Assembly: GCF_009674675.1 (NCBI RefSeq)
Contig: NZ_WKJC01000002.1
Span: forward strand, 186,001 to 250,000
Length of the DNA: 64,000 nucleotides
Direction: 5' to 3'
Source: Kangiella sp. HZ709
GTDB lineage: Bacteria; Pseudomonadota; Gammaproteobacteria; Enterobacterales; Kangiellaceae
The translations under genes and the position numbers were made by a program. The notes below the pieces were generated by a model. The model ran no database searches. It saw only the letters and a list, made by a program, of their open reading frames with translations, and was not told the DNA's origin. Positions 57,301 through 64,000 of this stretch are shown in pieces (the stretch's first letter is position 1; each line of letters starts with the position of its first letter).

Positions 57301-59214
57301 GTGATGGAGCTTATTATCATTCAAACATTAAAACTTATAGGTCTATCAATACCCTTGTTACTATTGACAGCCTGCTTATCTATCAACAAGAAGAAAGTTA
57401 CTCTGGACGATAAGCCATATCTTAGATCAGACTCTAATGACATTGCCGTACAACAATTACATCCATTGAACTCTCCTATTACAGTAATAGCAGATGTACA
57501 TGGCGACTTCCCAACTCTGCAAAAGTTATTACAAGCTGGTAAGCTCATCGATGCTCAAAACCGTTGGATTGCTGGTAAACGAATCCTTGTCAGCGTAGGC
57601 GATTTAGTTGATCGAGGTCCTGACTCACGTCAGATACTCGACTTTTTCATGGAACTAGAAAAGCAAGCTGCTAAAGCTGGTGGCGCCTTTTACATGGCGC
57701 TTGGCAACCATGAAGTCATGAATATTCGTGGCGATCTACGCTACGTATCCGATCCGGAATTTGCCGCATTTAAAAATGATGAACCTATTGGGTTACGTCA
57801 ATCCACCTACCAAGCTTTTATTAAAAAGTCCAAATTGACTGACTCAGACAAAAGCCGACAAGAATTCCAGAATCAATACCCTGAAGGTTTTTTTGGTCAT
57901 ATTAAAATGTATGCCCCTGATGGCAAATATGGTCGATGGCTACTCAGCAAGCAAATGATAGTGAATGTCCAAGATAAATTGTTTGCCCACGGAGGTTTTT
58001 CACAAGACTTAATTGATAGCGGTAAGAGTCTTCAAGAACTCAATCAGCAGTTTATTTCTGATTTAAGTCGCTATAGCCAGTTATGGCGTGAGCTTGTTAA
58101 TGCTGGACTTTTCCAATTTTCGGATTCAAAACGTGAGCGGTTAAATATTGCTAAACGGTTCATTGCTGGCAATTTAAAAAGCTCTCTAGCTGATGACGAG
58201 TCTCTCAAACTAAAAACTCAGCAGTTTATAGCTTTAGCTGACTCTTTACTTTTCGACAGCTTTGGGCCTACTTGGTATCGCGGCAATATGCTATGTCATG
58301 AGTATGTTGAAGAAAACACCATTGATAATGTTTTACGACACTTTGGAGCTACTCAAATATTTTTAGGTCACACTCCAGACAGCAGCTTGACAGTTCGCTC
58401 ACGTCTTAATAACAAAGTCATCATGCTCGATACAGGAATGTCTTCCGCATACTATAAAGGCAATCCGAGTTTAGTTTCTATTAATAAAGCTGAGTTAAAA
58501 GTGCTAAACCTCAATGATGCAAACAATACTTCCCCCATTAGTGAATCTGCAAGAAAACCATTAAATCCTCACGGGTTTAATGATAACGAAATAAGCAAAA
58601 TATTTCTTCGCAGTAAACCCAAGTCAAGCCCAGGTCAAGATCTGTCTATTCTTACTTTTCCACTTAAAGATGGGACTATCCAAGCAGCTTTTAGAGAAGC
58701 TAAACCTCACCAGGTAAAAAAAGAGTTAGCCGCTTATCAATTAGATAGATTATTAGAGCTTCACCTAGTTCCATTTGTAATGGAGTATGATTATCAAGGT
58801 AAAGCCGGCATTCTTCAGTATTTACTAAAAAACTCAAAAACTAAACATGAGATTGAAATAGAAAATATTAGTCTTAAGGGTTATTGCAAACCTGAGCAAT
58901 CACAAGAATTAATGCAAATATTTGATTGGTTAATTGCTAATACTGACAGAAGCAATGAGGATCAATTGTATATTCCAGCGAACTCCCAACTTTGGTTAAT
59001 AAATCATGCCGGTGCATTTAGGGAGCTAGATTCTGATAAAAGTTTCTTCAGCGATATGCCAAACAGAGTATCTCCTTTGTTTATAAAATCTCTTAACCTA
59101 CTAAACAGAGATAATTTAAATAAAAGAATTGGGAGGTATATTTCTAAGCAGCAAATTGAACATATACTGCTACGACGTGATCTACTTTTACAACAGTCTG
59201 CTAAAAGTAAATAA
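57301..59214 (+). CDS. Lipoprotein with PPP-type phosphatase domain and kinase-fold-like C-terminal domain
   Basis: This 637-residue protein has a signal peptide with lipobox LTAC (Cys25). A metallophosphatase domain (about residues 58-390) has all motif groups: Asp65/His67 (ADVHGD), Asp101 with GDLVDRG, GNHE at 135-138 and GHTP at 356-359. MYAPDGKYGRWL is typical of Shewanella-like PPP phosphatases. After a linker, residues about 445-610 read like a HipA/Fam20C-type kinase fold: AAFREAKPH, ELAAYQLDRLL, then IANTDRSNEDQLY (Asp549) and LWLINHAGAFR (Asn568 where kinases usually have Asp). Kinase activity is therefore doubtful. It should sit on the periplasmic or surface side. The start is GTG at 57301 or ATG at 57304. 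It lies inverted between clpP and clpX. Confidence 0.8.
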   Translation: MMELIIIQTLKLIGLSIPLLLLTACLSINKKKVTLDDKPYLRSDSNDIAVQQLHPLNSPITVIADVHGDFPTLQKLLQAGKLIDAQNRWIAGKRILVSVGDLVDRGPDSRQILDFFMELEKQAAKAGGAFYMALGNHEVMNIRGDLRYVSDPEFAAFKNDEPIGLRQSTYQAFIKKSKLTDSDKSRQEFQNQYPEGFFGHIKMYAPDGKYGRWLLSKQMIVNVQDKLFAHGGFSQDLIDSGKSLQELNQQFISDLSRYSQLWRELVNAGLFQFSDSKRERLNIAKRFIAGNLKSSLADDESLKLKTQQFIALADSLLFDSFGPTWYRGNMLCHEYVEENTIDNVLRHFGATQIFLGHTPDSSLTVRSRLNNKVIMLDTGMSSAYYKGNPSLVSINKAELKVLNLNDANNTSPISESARKPLNPHGFNDNEISKIFLRSKPKSSPGQDLSILTFPLKDGTIQAAFREAKPHQVKKELAAYQLDRLLELHLVPFVMEYDYQGKAGILQYLLKNSKTKHEIEIENISLKGYCKPEQSQELMQIFDWLIANTDRSNEDQLYIPANSQLWLINHAGAFRELDSDKSFFSDMPNRVSPLFIKSLNLLNRDNLNKRIGRYISKQQIEHILLRRDLLLQQSAKSK

Positions 59215-59229
59215 CCAGCAGGGATTATT

Positions 59230-59260
59230 AAGAGCACTGCAAAAAACAGTGCTCTTTTAT
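59230..59260. terminator. Bidirectional terminator between the phosphatase gene and clpP
   Basis: A 9-bp stem AGAGCACTG/CAGTGCTCT with a 7-nt loop is followed by TTTTATTTT on the plus strand, and the stem is also usable on the minus strand for clpP. Confidence 0.85.
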
Positions 59261-59261
59261 T

Positions 59262-59909
59262 TTATTTTCTTGAATTAATTACTGAATCAATCAAACCATA
59301 TTCAACAGCTTCTTCAGCAGTCATAAAGTTATCACGATCCGTATCCCGCTCTAAATCTTCAACCGGGCGGCCGCAATGACCTGCCATTATTGAGTTCAAG
59401 CGACGCTTTAAATCAATAATTTCTTTAGCATGGATTTCAAAATCAGATGCTTGGCCTTGGAAACCACCTAAAGGTTGGTGAATCATCATACGAGAATTAG
59501 GCAAACAATGACGTTTACCCTTGGCGCCACCGGTTAATAAAAAAGCACCCATACTGGCCGCTTGACCAATACAAACAGTACTAACGTCCGGTTTAATAAA
59601 CTGCATGGTATCGTAAATCGCCATGCCGGATGTAACCACACCGCCTGGCGAGTTTATGTATAAATAAATGTCTTTATCCGGATTTTCGGACTCTAAAAAC
59701 AACATCTGAGCGATAACAGAGTTTGCCATGTAGTCTTCTACTGGGCCTACTAAGAAAATCACGCGCTCTTTTAGCAATCTAGAATATATGTCATAAGAGC
59801 GCTCACCTCTTGAAGTTTGCTCTACGACCATTGGGATCAAGCCACCGGCATAAGGATCAGTAATTATCGACTCTTGGTTGGTAATAATAGGATTTTTAGG
59901 GTTGTTCAT
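59262..59909 (-). CDS. clpP: ClpP serine protease subunit
   Basis: This 215-residue protease forms the ClpXP/ClpAP chamber. Ser119 lies in [12 protein letters not shown], His144 in [12 protein letters not shown] and the Asp in the segment [12 protein letters not shown] short N-terminal propeptide is expected. Length matches E. coli ClpP (207). tig is upstream on the same strand with a terminator between them. Confidence 0.97.
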   Translation of the reverse strand: MNNPKNPIITNQESIITDPYAGGLIPMVVEQTSRGERSYDIYSRLLKERVIFLVGPVEDYMANSVIAQMLFLESENPDKDIYLYINSPGGVVTSGMAIYDTMQFIKPDVSTVCIGQAASMGAFLLTGGAKGKRHCLPNSRMMIHQPLGGFQGQASDFEIHAKEIIDLKRRLNSIMAGHCGRPVEDLERDTDRDNFMTAEEAVEYGLIDSVINSRK

Positions 59910-59952
59910 GCGTTATCCTTTGGGAACTTTCTTTTATTTTTGAACAGACATT

Positions 59953-59977
59953 AAAAAAGCGAGCCAAGGCCCGCTTT
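59953..59977 (-). terminator. Terminator between tig and clpP
   Basis: On the minus strand AGCGGGC/GCTCGCT (7 bp with one G-T pair, CTTG loop) is followed by six T residues, 25 bp after the tig stop. Confidence 0.75.
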
Positions 59978-60000
59978 TAGTATTCATTTGACGTTACGAA

Positions 60001-61290
60001 TTATTTTTTATTCATAATATCATCGAACTTTACAGACTCTTCCGATACTTTAGCTTTTTCTAGCACCAAGTCAACCACTGTATCTTCTAGTACTAAAGAT
60101 TCCACTTCACGTAAACGTTGTGGATCGCCATAGTACCAATCAATCACTTCTTGAGGTTGCTCATAGACAGCCGCTAAATCATCTACTTGAGCACGCACTT
60201 TATTTTCATCAGCTTTTAACTCTTCAGTCTTGATGATTTCTGCAACCACTAAACCTAGTTTCACACGACGTGTCGCCTGCTCTTCAAATAACTCAGCAGG
60301 TAAATCAGGAGTATCTGCACCTTCTGGAGCTCGCATTTGCTGCACCATTTCTTGGCGCATACGATCGATTTCTTGGTCGATCATTGCCTTAGGAATATCA
60401 AACTCATGAGCACCTACTAGGGCATCCATCACTTGACCTTTTACCTGCGCTTTAAGCGCATTGCGTAATTCACGCTCCATATTGTCTTTAACGTCAGACT
60501 TTAGACCATCAATATCTTCAGCCGCTAGCGCTGCTGCTAAATCTTCTAGAGATGGCAATTCTTTCTCGTTCACTTTATGAACATGAGTAGCAAATACTGC
60601 GTCTTTACCTTTCAGATCTTCAACGTGATAATCTTCTGGGAAAGCAACTTCAACATTCACATCTTCGCCGGCTTTAGCGCCAATGATTTGCTTTTCAAAA
60701 CCTGGGATCATGCTATCTGACCCAAGCTCTAATGGAAATTCTTTAGCTTCGCCACCGGCAAATGCTTCGCCATCAATAGAACCTGTAAAGTCGATGACTA
60801 CTTGATCACCTTTCTTAGACTTACGTTTAACTTCTTTCCAAGTCGCGCGCTGTCCTTGAAGAGTTTCTAGCATCTTGTCTAAATCAGTATCAGTAACTTC
60901 AGCTGTTTTTGCTGCAACTTCTAATTTATCAAAAGCTGTTAATTCAACCTGAGGATAAATTTCAAATTTAGCAGTGAATTTTAAATTTTCACCATCTTTA
61001 TTTTCTACAAGCTCAAGTTGCGGGTAACCAGCAGGCACTAACTTTTCTTGCTGCACTGCTTCAAAATAATGACGTTGCATAACTTCACCAAGAACTTCTT
61101 GACGAACTGCCGCACCATAACGCTTTTTAACAACACTAAATGGTACTTTACCTGGACGGAAGCCATTCATCTTCACGTTACGAGACATATCCTGTAAACG
61201 TTTTTGTACGGCGCCATCAATGTTCTCTGAAGGAACATCAATTGTTAAAACTCTTTCTAAACCTTGGCTGGTTTCAACTGAAACTTGCAT
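60001..61290 (-). CDS. tig: Trigger factor
   Basis: This 429-residue ribosome-associated chaperone has the N-terminal ribosome-binding signature GFRPGKVPFSVVKKRYG (residues about 43-59), an FKBP-type PPIase domain (about 150-240, with GDQVVIDFTGSIDGEAF), and a long helical C-terminal chaperone region. Length equals E. coli TF (432). It is first of the protein-quality block and follows a four-tRNA cluster on the same strand, 130 bp upstream. Confidence 0.97.
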   Translation of the reverse strand: MQVSVETSQGLERVLTIDVPSENIDGAVQKRLQDMSRNVKMNGFRPGKVPFSVVKKRYGAAVRQEVLGEVMQRHYFEAVQQEKLVPAGYPQLELVENKDGENLKFTAKFEIYPQVELTAFDKLEVAAKTAEVTDTDLDKMLETLQGQRATWKEVKRKSKKGDQVVIDFTGSIDGEAFAGGEAKEFPLELGSDSMIPGFEKQIIGAKAGEDVNVEVAFPEDYHVEDLKGKDAVFATHVHKVNEKELPSLEDLAAALAAEDIDGLKSDVKDNMERELRNALKAQVKGQVMDALVGAHEFDIPKAMIDQEIDRMRQEMVQQMRAPEGADTPDLPAELFEEQATRRVKLGLVVAEIIKTEELKADENKVRAQVDDLAAVYEQPQEVIDWYYGDPQRLREVESLVLEDTVVDLVLEKAKVSEESVKFDDIMNKK

Positions 61291-61420
61291 TATTAATCTC
61301 CGAAGATTAAACCTAAACTATTTAAAAACGGAAAAAGACAAAGCAATTATAATCACTTTGTCTATTATTAAGATGAAGGATAAAGAAATGACCATTTACT
61401 TGAATTGTTCTCTTAGTAAA

Positions 61421-61505
61421 TGGTGCGAAAGGAGAGACTCGAACTCTCACGCCTCGCGGCACTGGAACCTAAATCCAGCGTGTCTACCAATTCCACCACT
61501 CTCGC
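61421..61505 (-). tRNA. tRNA-Leu (TAG)
   Basis: An 85-nt class II tRNA with acceptor GCGAGAG/CTTTCGC, anticodon TAG in GATTTAGGT, a long variable arm and encoded CCA. It is last of the four-tRNA transcript before tig. Confidence 0.97.
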
Positions 61506-61602
61506 GCATTGTTCTTACAGTGGGCTTGCGCCCAGACAGCCCTCATCGAACCGTATTGTTTATTTCACGCTTCTGATATTGGTAGTAGAAGCAGAAAAAA
61601 TA

Positions 61603-61679
61603 TGGGGTGGACGATGGGATTTGAACCCACGACAACCGGAATCACAATCCAGGGCTCTACCAACTGAGCTACGCCCACC
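61603..61679 (-). tRNA. tRNA-His (GTG)
   Basis: A 77-nt tRNA with the extra 5' G (G-1) opposite C73, anticodon GTG in GATTGTGATTCC, loop GTTCAAATCC and encoded CCA. Confidence 0.97.
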
Positions 61680-61718
61680 ATAAATCGTCATATCATCTGT
61701 TGTGCCTGCAACGCTAAA

Positions 61719-61795
<77 letters not shown>

Positions 61796-61831
61796 ATTTG
61801 AATCGATACCGCATAACAAATGACAAAAAAT

Positions 61832-61908
61832 TGGTCGGCGATGAGAGATTTGAACTCCCGACATCCTGCACCCAAAGCAGGCGCGCTACCAGACTGCGCT
61901 AATCGCCG
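61832..61908 (-). tRNA. tRNA-Pro (TGG)
   Basis: A 77-nt tRNA with acceptor CGGCGAT/ATCGCCG, anticodon TGG in CTTTGGGTG, loop GTTCAAATCT and encoded CCA. It is the first gene of the tRNA transcript. Confidence 0.97.
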
Positions 61909-61969
61909 ATTTTGCCTTATTCGGCCCCATACCTTGACTAAGATTAGGTTAACCCGAACAGGGAGCGCA

Positions 61970-61998
61970 ATAATACTGACTCATACGAAATGCGTCAA
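61970..61998 (-). promoter_or_regulatory. Predicted sigma70 promoter of the tRNA Pro-Arg-His-Leu cluster
   Basis: On the minus strand TTGACG (61993-61998) and TATTAT (61970-61975) are 17 bp apart. The next bases, TGCGCTCCC, form a GC-rich discriminator, a mark of stringently controlled tRNA and rRNA promoters. Confidence 0.8.
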
Positions 61999-62146
61999 CA
62001 CTTTTTCAGCCATTTTTTATGGATATTTCATAATTATCAAGAAAAGCTGAATAAGGATTGAGCAAAGCTGCAAATATTGCGACAATATCGCCTTTTCAAA
62101 CGCTCATTTGAATTAAATCAGCTTAAGAATATTCAGGATTATCAAT

Positions 62147-63001
62147 ATGTCTGCTCAAATCTTAGATGGCAAAGCCATTTCTGAAAAAGTAAAAAACCAA
62201 CTAGCCGAAAAGGTACAAGCACGCTTAGATCAAGGCCTTAGAGCACCAGGTTTAGCAGTGGTATTAGTTGGTGGCGATCCAGCTTCACAAATTTATGTGG
62301 GTAAAAAGGTAGAAGCCTGCGAAAAAGTCGGCTTTATCTCACAAAAATTCGTGATGGACGAAGACACCACCCAAGATTCACTATTACGACAAATTGACTC
62401 TTTAAATGATGACCCTGCGATTGACGGCATTTTAGTGCAGCTGCCACTTCCTGCTCACCTAGATTCGAACATCATCTTAGAGCGAATCAAAGCTGATAAA
62501 GATGTGGATGGCTTCCATCCCTACAATATGGGCCGCCTAACGCAAAAAATGCCAACCATGCGCCCTTGTACCCCCTATGGTGTAATGGTCATGTTAAAAG
62601 AAACTGGGATCGATTTAGTTGGCAAAGATGCCGTAGTTGTGGGTGTATCCAATATTGTTGGGCGCCCAATGGGAATGGAACTATTAATGGAGCGCTGCAC
62701 CGTGACTTTCTGTCACAGTAAAACTAAGGACTTGCCAAAGAAAGTTTCGGAAGCCGATATAGTGGTGGTAGGCGTTGGTATCCCGGAAATGGTTAAAGGT
62801 GACTGGATCAAACCTGGAGCTATCGTCATTGATGTAGGCATTAATCGTCTGGAGACAGGTAAATTGGCGGGAGATGTTGAATTTGATATCGCCAAAGAGC
62901 GTGCTTCTTGGATCACACCAGTTCCAGGTGGTGTAGGCCCCATGACTGTAGCAATGCTTATGAGTAATACATTATTTGCTTGCGAGCATTTGCACGACTA
63001 A
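62147..63001 (+). CDS. folD: Methylenetetrahydrofolate dehydrogenase / cyclohydrolase
   Basis: This 284-residue bifunctional enzyme interconverts methylene-, methenyl- and 10-formyl-tetrahydrofolate with NADP. The family motifs are [34 protein letters not shown] and [14 protein letters not shown]. The catalytic Lys is in [13 protein letters not shown]. An AGGA ribosome site lies eight bases before the ATG. A 6-bp inverted repeat (62074-62088) lies about 60 bp upstream. It converges on cysS. Confidence 0.97.
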   Translation: MSAQILDGKAISEKVKNQLAEKVQARLDQGLRAPGLAVVLVGGDPASQIYVGKKVEACEKVGFISQKFVMDEDTTQDSLLRQIDSLNDDPAIDGILVQLPLPAHLDSNIILERIKADKDVDGFHPYNMGRLTQKMPTMRPCTPYGVMVMLKETGIDLVGKDAVVVGVSNIVGRPMGMELLMERCTVTFCHSKTKDLPKKVSEADIVVVGVGIPEMVKGDWIKPGAIVIDVGINRLETGKLAGDVEFDIAKERASWITPVPGGVGPMTVAMLMSNTLFACEHLHD

Positions 63002-63009
63002 TTTTTTAT

Positions 63010-63038
63010 ATCAAAAAAGCCGCGTATGCGGCTTTTTA
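63010..63038. terminator. Bidirectional terminator between folD and cysS
   Basis: GCCGC/GCGGC with a GTAT loop, extended by A-T pairs, is flanked by an A-run and a T-run. The T-run touches the cysS stop codon. Confidence 0.85.
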
Positions 63039-64000
63039 TTTTCTGCGCCAACTGGTGCCACTGGCACCGTCTTCGAGTTCAATATTTAACTCGTTGAGTC
63101 TATCGCGAATTTCATCAGCTTTAGCCCAATCTTTATCAGCTCTAGCTTGCAAGCGCTGCTGAATCAAATCATCGATCTCCTCATCTGAGACGCCTGACTC
63201 CCCCGCTCCAGATTTTAGGAATTCTTCAGGATCTTGTTGTAATAAACTTAAAACACTAGCCAATTCTTTCAGTTTGACTGCGATAGTGGCAGCTTGCACC
63301 ATATCTGTAGCTTTTAAACGATTGATCTCTTTAGCCAAATCAAATAATACTGGCAATACTTCGGGAACGTTAAAATCATCATCCATCGATTCTACAAACT
63401 TAGCTTCTGCTTTAGTGATAAGTTCGAACTCTTTATTAACAGCTTGGGCAAGATCCACCCCACGCAAGGCTGTATATAAACGCTCCAAAGACGCATCTGC
63501 GGCTTCGAGATTCGCTTGACTGTAGCTAAGTTGCGAGCGGTAATGGCCATTCATTAGAAAATACCGCACAGACTCAGCACGATATTGAGTCAACACATCA
63601 CGGATAGTAAAGAAATTACCCAAAGATTTAGACATCTTTTCTTTGTCCACTTGCACCATTCCGGTGTGAATCCAAGTACGGGCAAATTGACAACCATTAG
63701 CTGCCTCCGATTGGGCAATTTCATTTTCATGATGTGGAAACTGTAAATCAGAACCGCCACCGTGAATATCAAAGGTATCTCCTAAACATTCTTTTGACAT
63801 AGCAGAGCATTCAATATGCCACCCAGGACGTCCTTTACCCCATGGCGAATCCCAAGTAGGTTCATTTGGTTTAGCGGCTTTCCATAGGGCAAAATCCATC
63901 GGGTCACGCTTTTCCGAATTTACTTCAACTCTTTCACCGGAGTTTAATTGTTCCAAGTCTTGTTTGGATAACTTACCGTAATCATCAAATTTGGGGACAT
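63036..64000 (-). CDS. cysS: Cysteinyl-tRNA synthetase, 5' end cut by the window edge
   Basis: The minus-strand frame is open from the right window edge to the TAA at 63036. About 321 codons are present, covering the later part of the class I catalytic domain and the C-terminal anticodon-binding part. The zinc-site segment [12 protein letters not shown] and the KMSKS motif ([15 protein letters not shown]) are visible. The N-terminal HIGH region lies outside the window. The protein charges tRNA-Cys. An internal ATG at 63956 is not the true start because conserved sequence continues upstream of it. Confidence 0.95.
   Translation of the reverse strand, partial: VPKFDDYGKLSKQDLEQLNSGERVEVNSEKRDPMDFALWKAAKPNEPTWDSPWGKGRPGWHIECSAMSKECLGDTFDIHGGGSDLQFPHHENEIAQSEAANGCQFARTWIHTGMVQVDKEKMSKSLGNFFTIRDVLTQYRAESVRYFLMNGHYRSQLSYSQANLEAADASLERLYTALRGVDLAQAVNKEFELITKAEAKFVESMDDDFNVPEVLPVLFDLAKEINRLKATDMVQAATIAVKLKELASVLSLLQQDPEEFLKSGAGESGVSDEEIDDLIQQRLQARADKDWAKADEIRDRLNELNIELEDGASGTSWRRK

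Noticed and set aside
62074-62088. ATATTG/CAATAT inverted repeat before folD as an operator
   Set aside because: Short and AT-rich, single occurrence, no known regulator; noted in the folD entry only.

Overview
The window is a gene-dense, AT-rich (roughly 40% G+C by eye) chromosomal segment of a gammaproteobacterium, probably a marine one. The family-level pointers are FadR next to nhaB, the ast arginine-succinyl pathway, sapABCDF, a TonB2-type energy module with DUF3450 and a TPR partner, a Pla-1/cef (VolA-like) surface lipase, and the tRNA-tig-clpPX-lon-hupB-ppiD block. A member of Kangiellaceae or a nearby Oceanospirillales-like lineage would fit, but this is inference from gene content, not a placement. 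No insertion sequence, prophage, CRISPR array or rRNA gene was seen. Cut genes lie at both edges (rlmKL on the left, cysS on the right).

Layout. 1-9.5 kb: rlmKL, pyrD, topA, then the ybbAP ABC exporter divergent from tesA. 9.5-14.9 kb: astC divergent from astA-astD-astB (arginine succinyltransferase pathway, no astE in the window). 14.9-17.3 kb: a BlaI/BlaR1-like repressor-protease pair with two clear operators, and a DUF4920 protein. 17.5-22.5 kb: a dicarboxylate/glutamate symporter, then sohB, a TPMT-like methyltransferase and an S9 peptidase in one operon. 22.6-27.4 kb: a large surface lipase, fadR and nhaB, with two matching candidate FadR boxes. 27.5-31.7 kb: dnaQ-rnhA-yafS divergent from gloB-mltD. 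31.8-36.2 kb: ycjX-ycjF-natA-natB with overlapping genes. 36.3-44.6 kb: an outer-membrane barrel gene and a DUF3450-exbB-exbB-exbD-tonB-TPR operon, followed by an unknown exported protein whose ribosome binding site lies inside the operon terminator. 45-50.3 kb: sapABCDF. 50.4-61.9 kb: on the minus strand, four tRNAs, tig, clpP, clpX, lon, hupB, two tRNAs and ppiD, interrupted by one plus-strand gene. 62.1-64 kb: folD and the 3' part of cysS.

How the parts work together. The ton operon looks like a complete energised motor: two ExbB-type channel proteins, ExbD, a short TonB, a periplasmic TPR partner and DUF3450. The barrel gene next to it may be a client. FadR probably controls the lipase just downstream, linking fatty-acid release to fatty-acid sensing. 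Tig, ClpPX, Lon, HU and PpiD form a folding and proteolysis block.

The most unusual gene is at 57301-59214, inserted in the opposite orientation between clpP and clpX. It encodes a predicted lipoprotein with a PPP/calcineurin-type phosphatase domain and a C-terminal region that resembles HipA/Fam20C-like kinase folds, with altered metal-ligand positions. Other points of interest are the BlaR1-like protein with a Met/Glu-rich coiled coil in place of a beta-lactam sensor, the FadR boxes, the terminator-embedded ribosome binding site, and an 8-codon in-frame leader ORF before the barrel gene.
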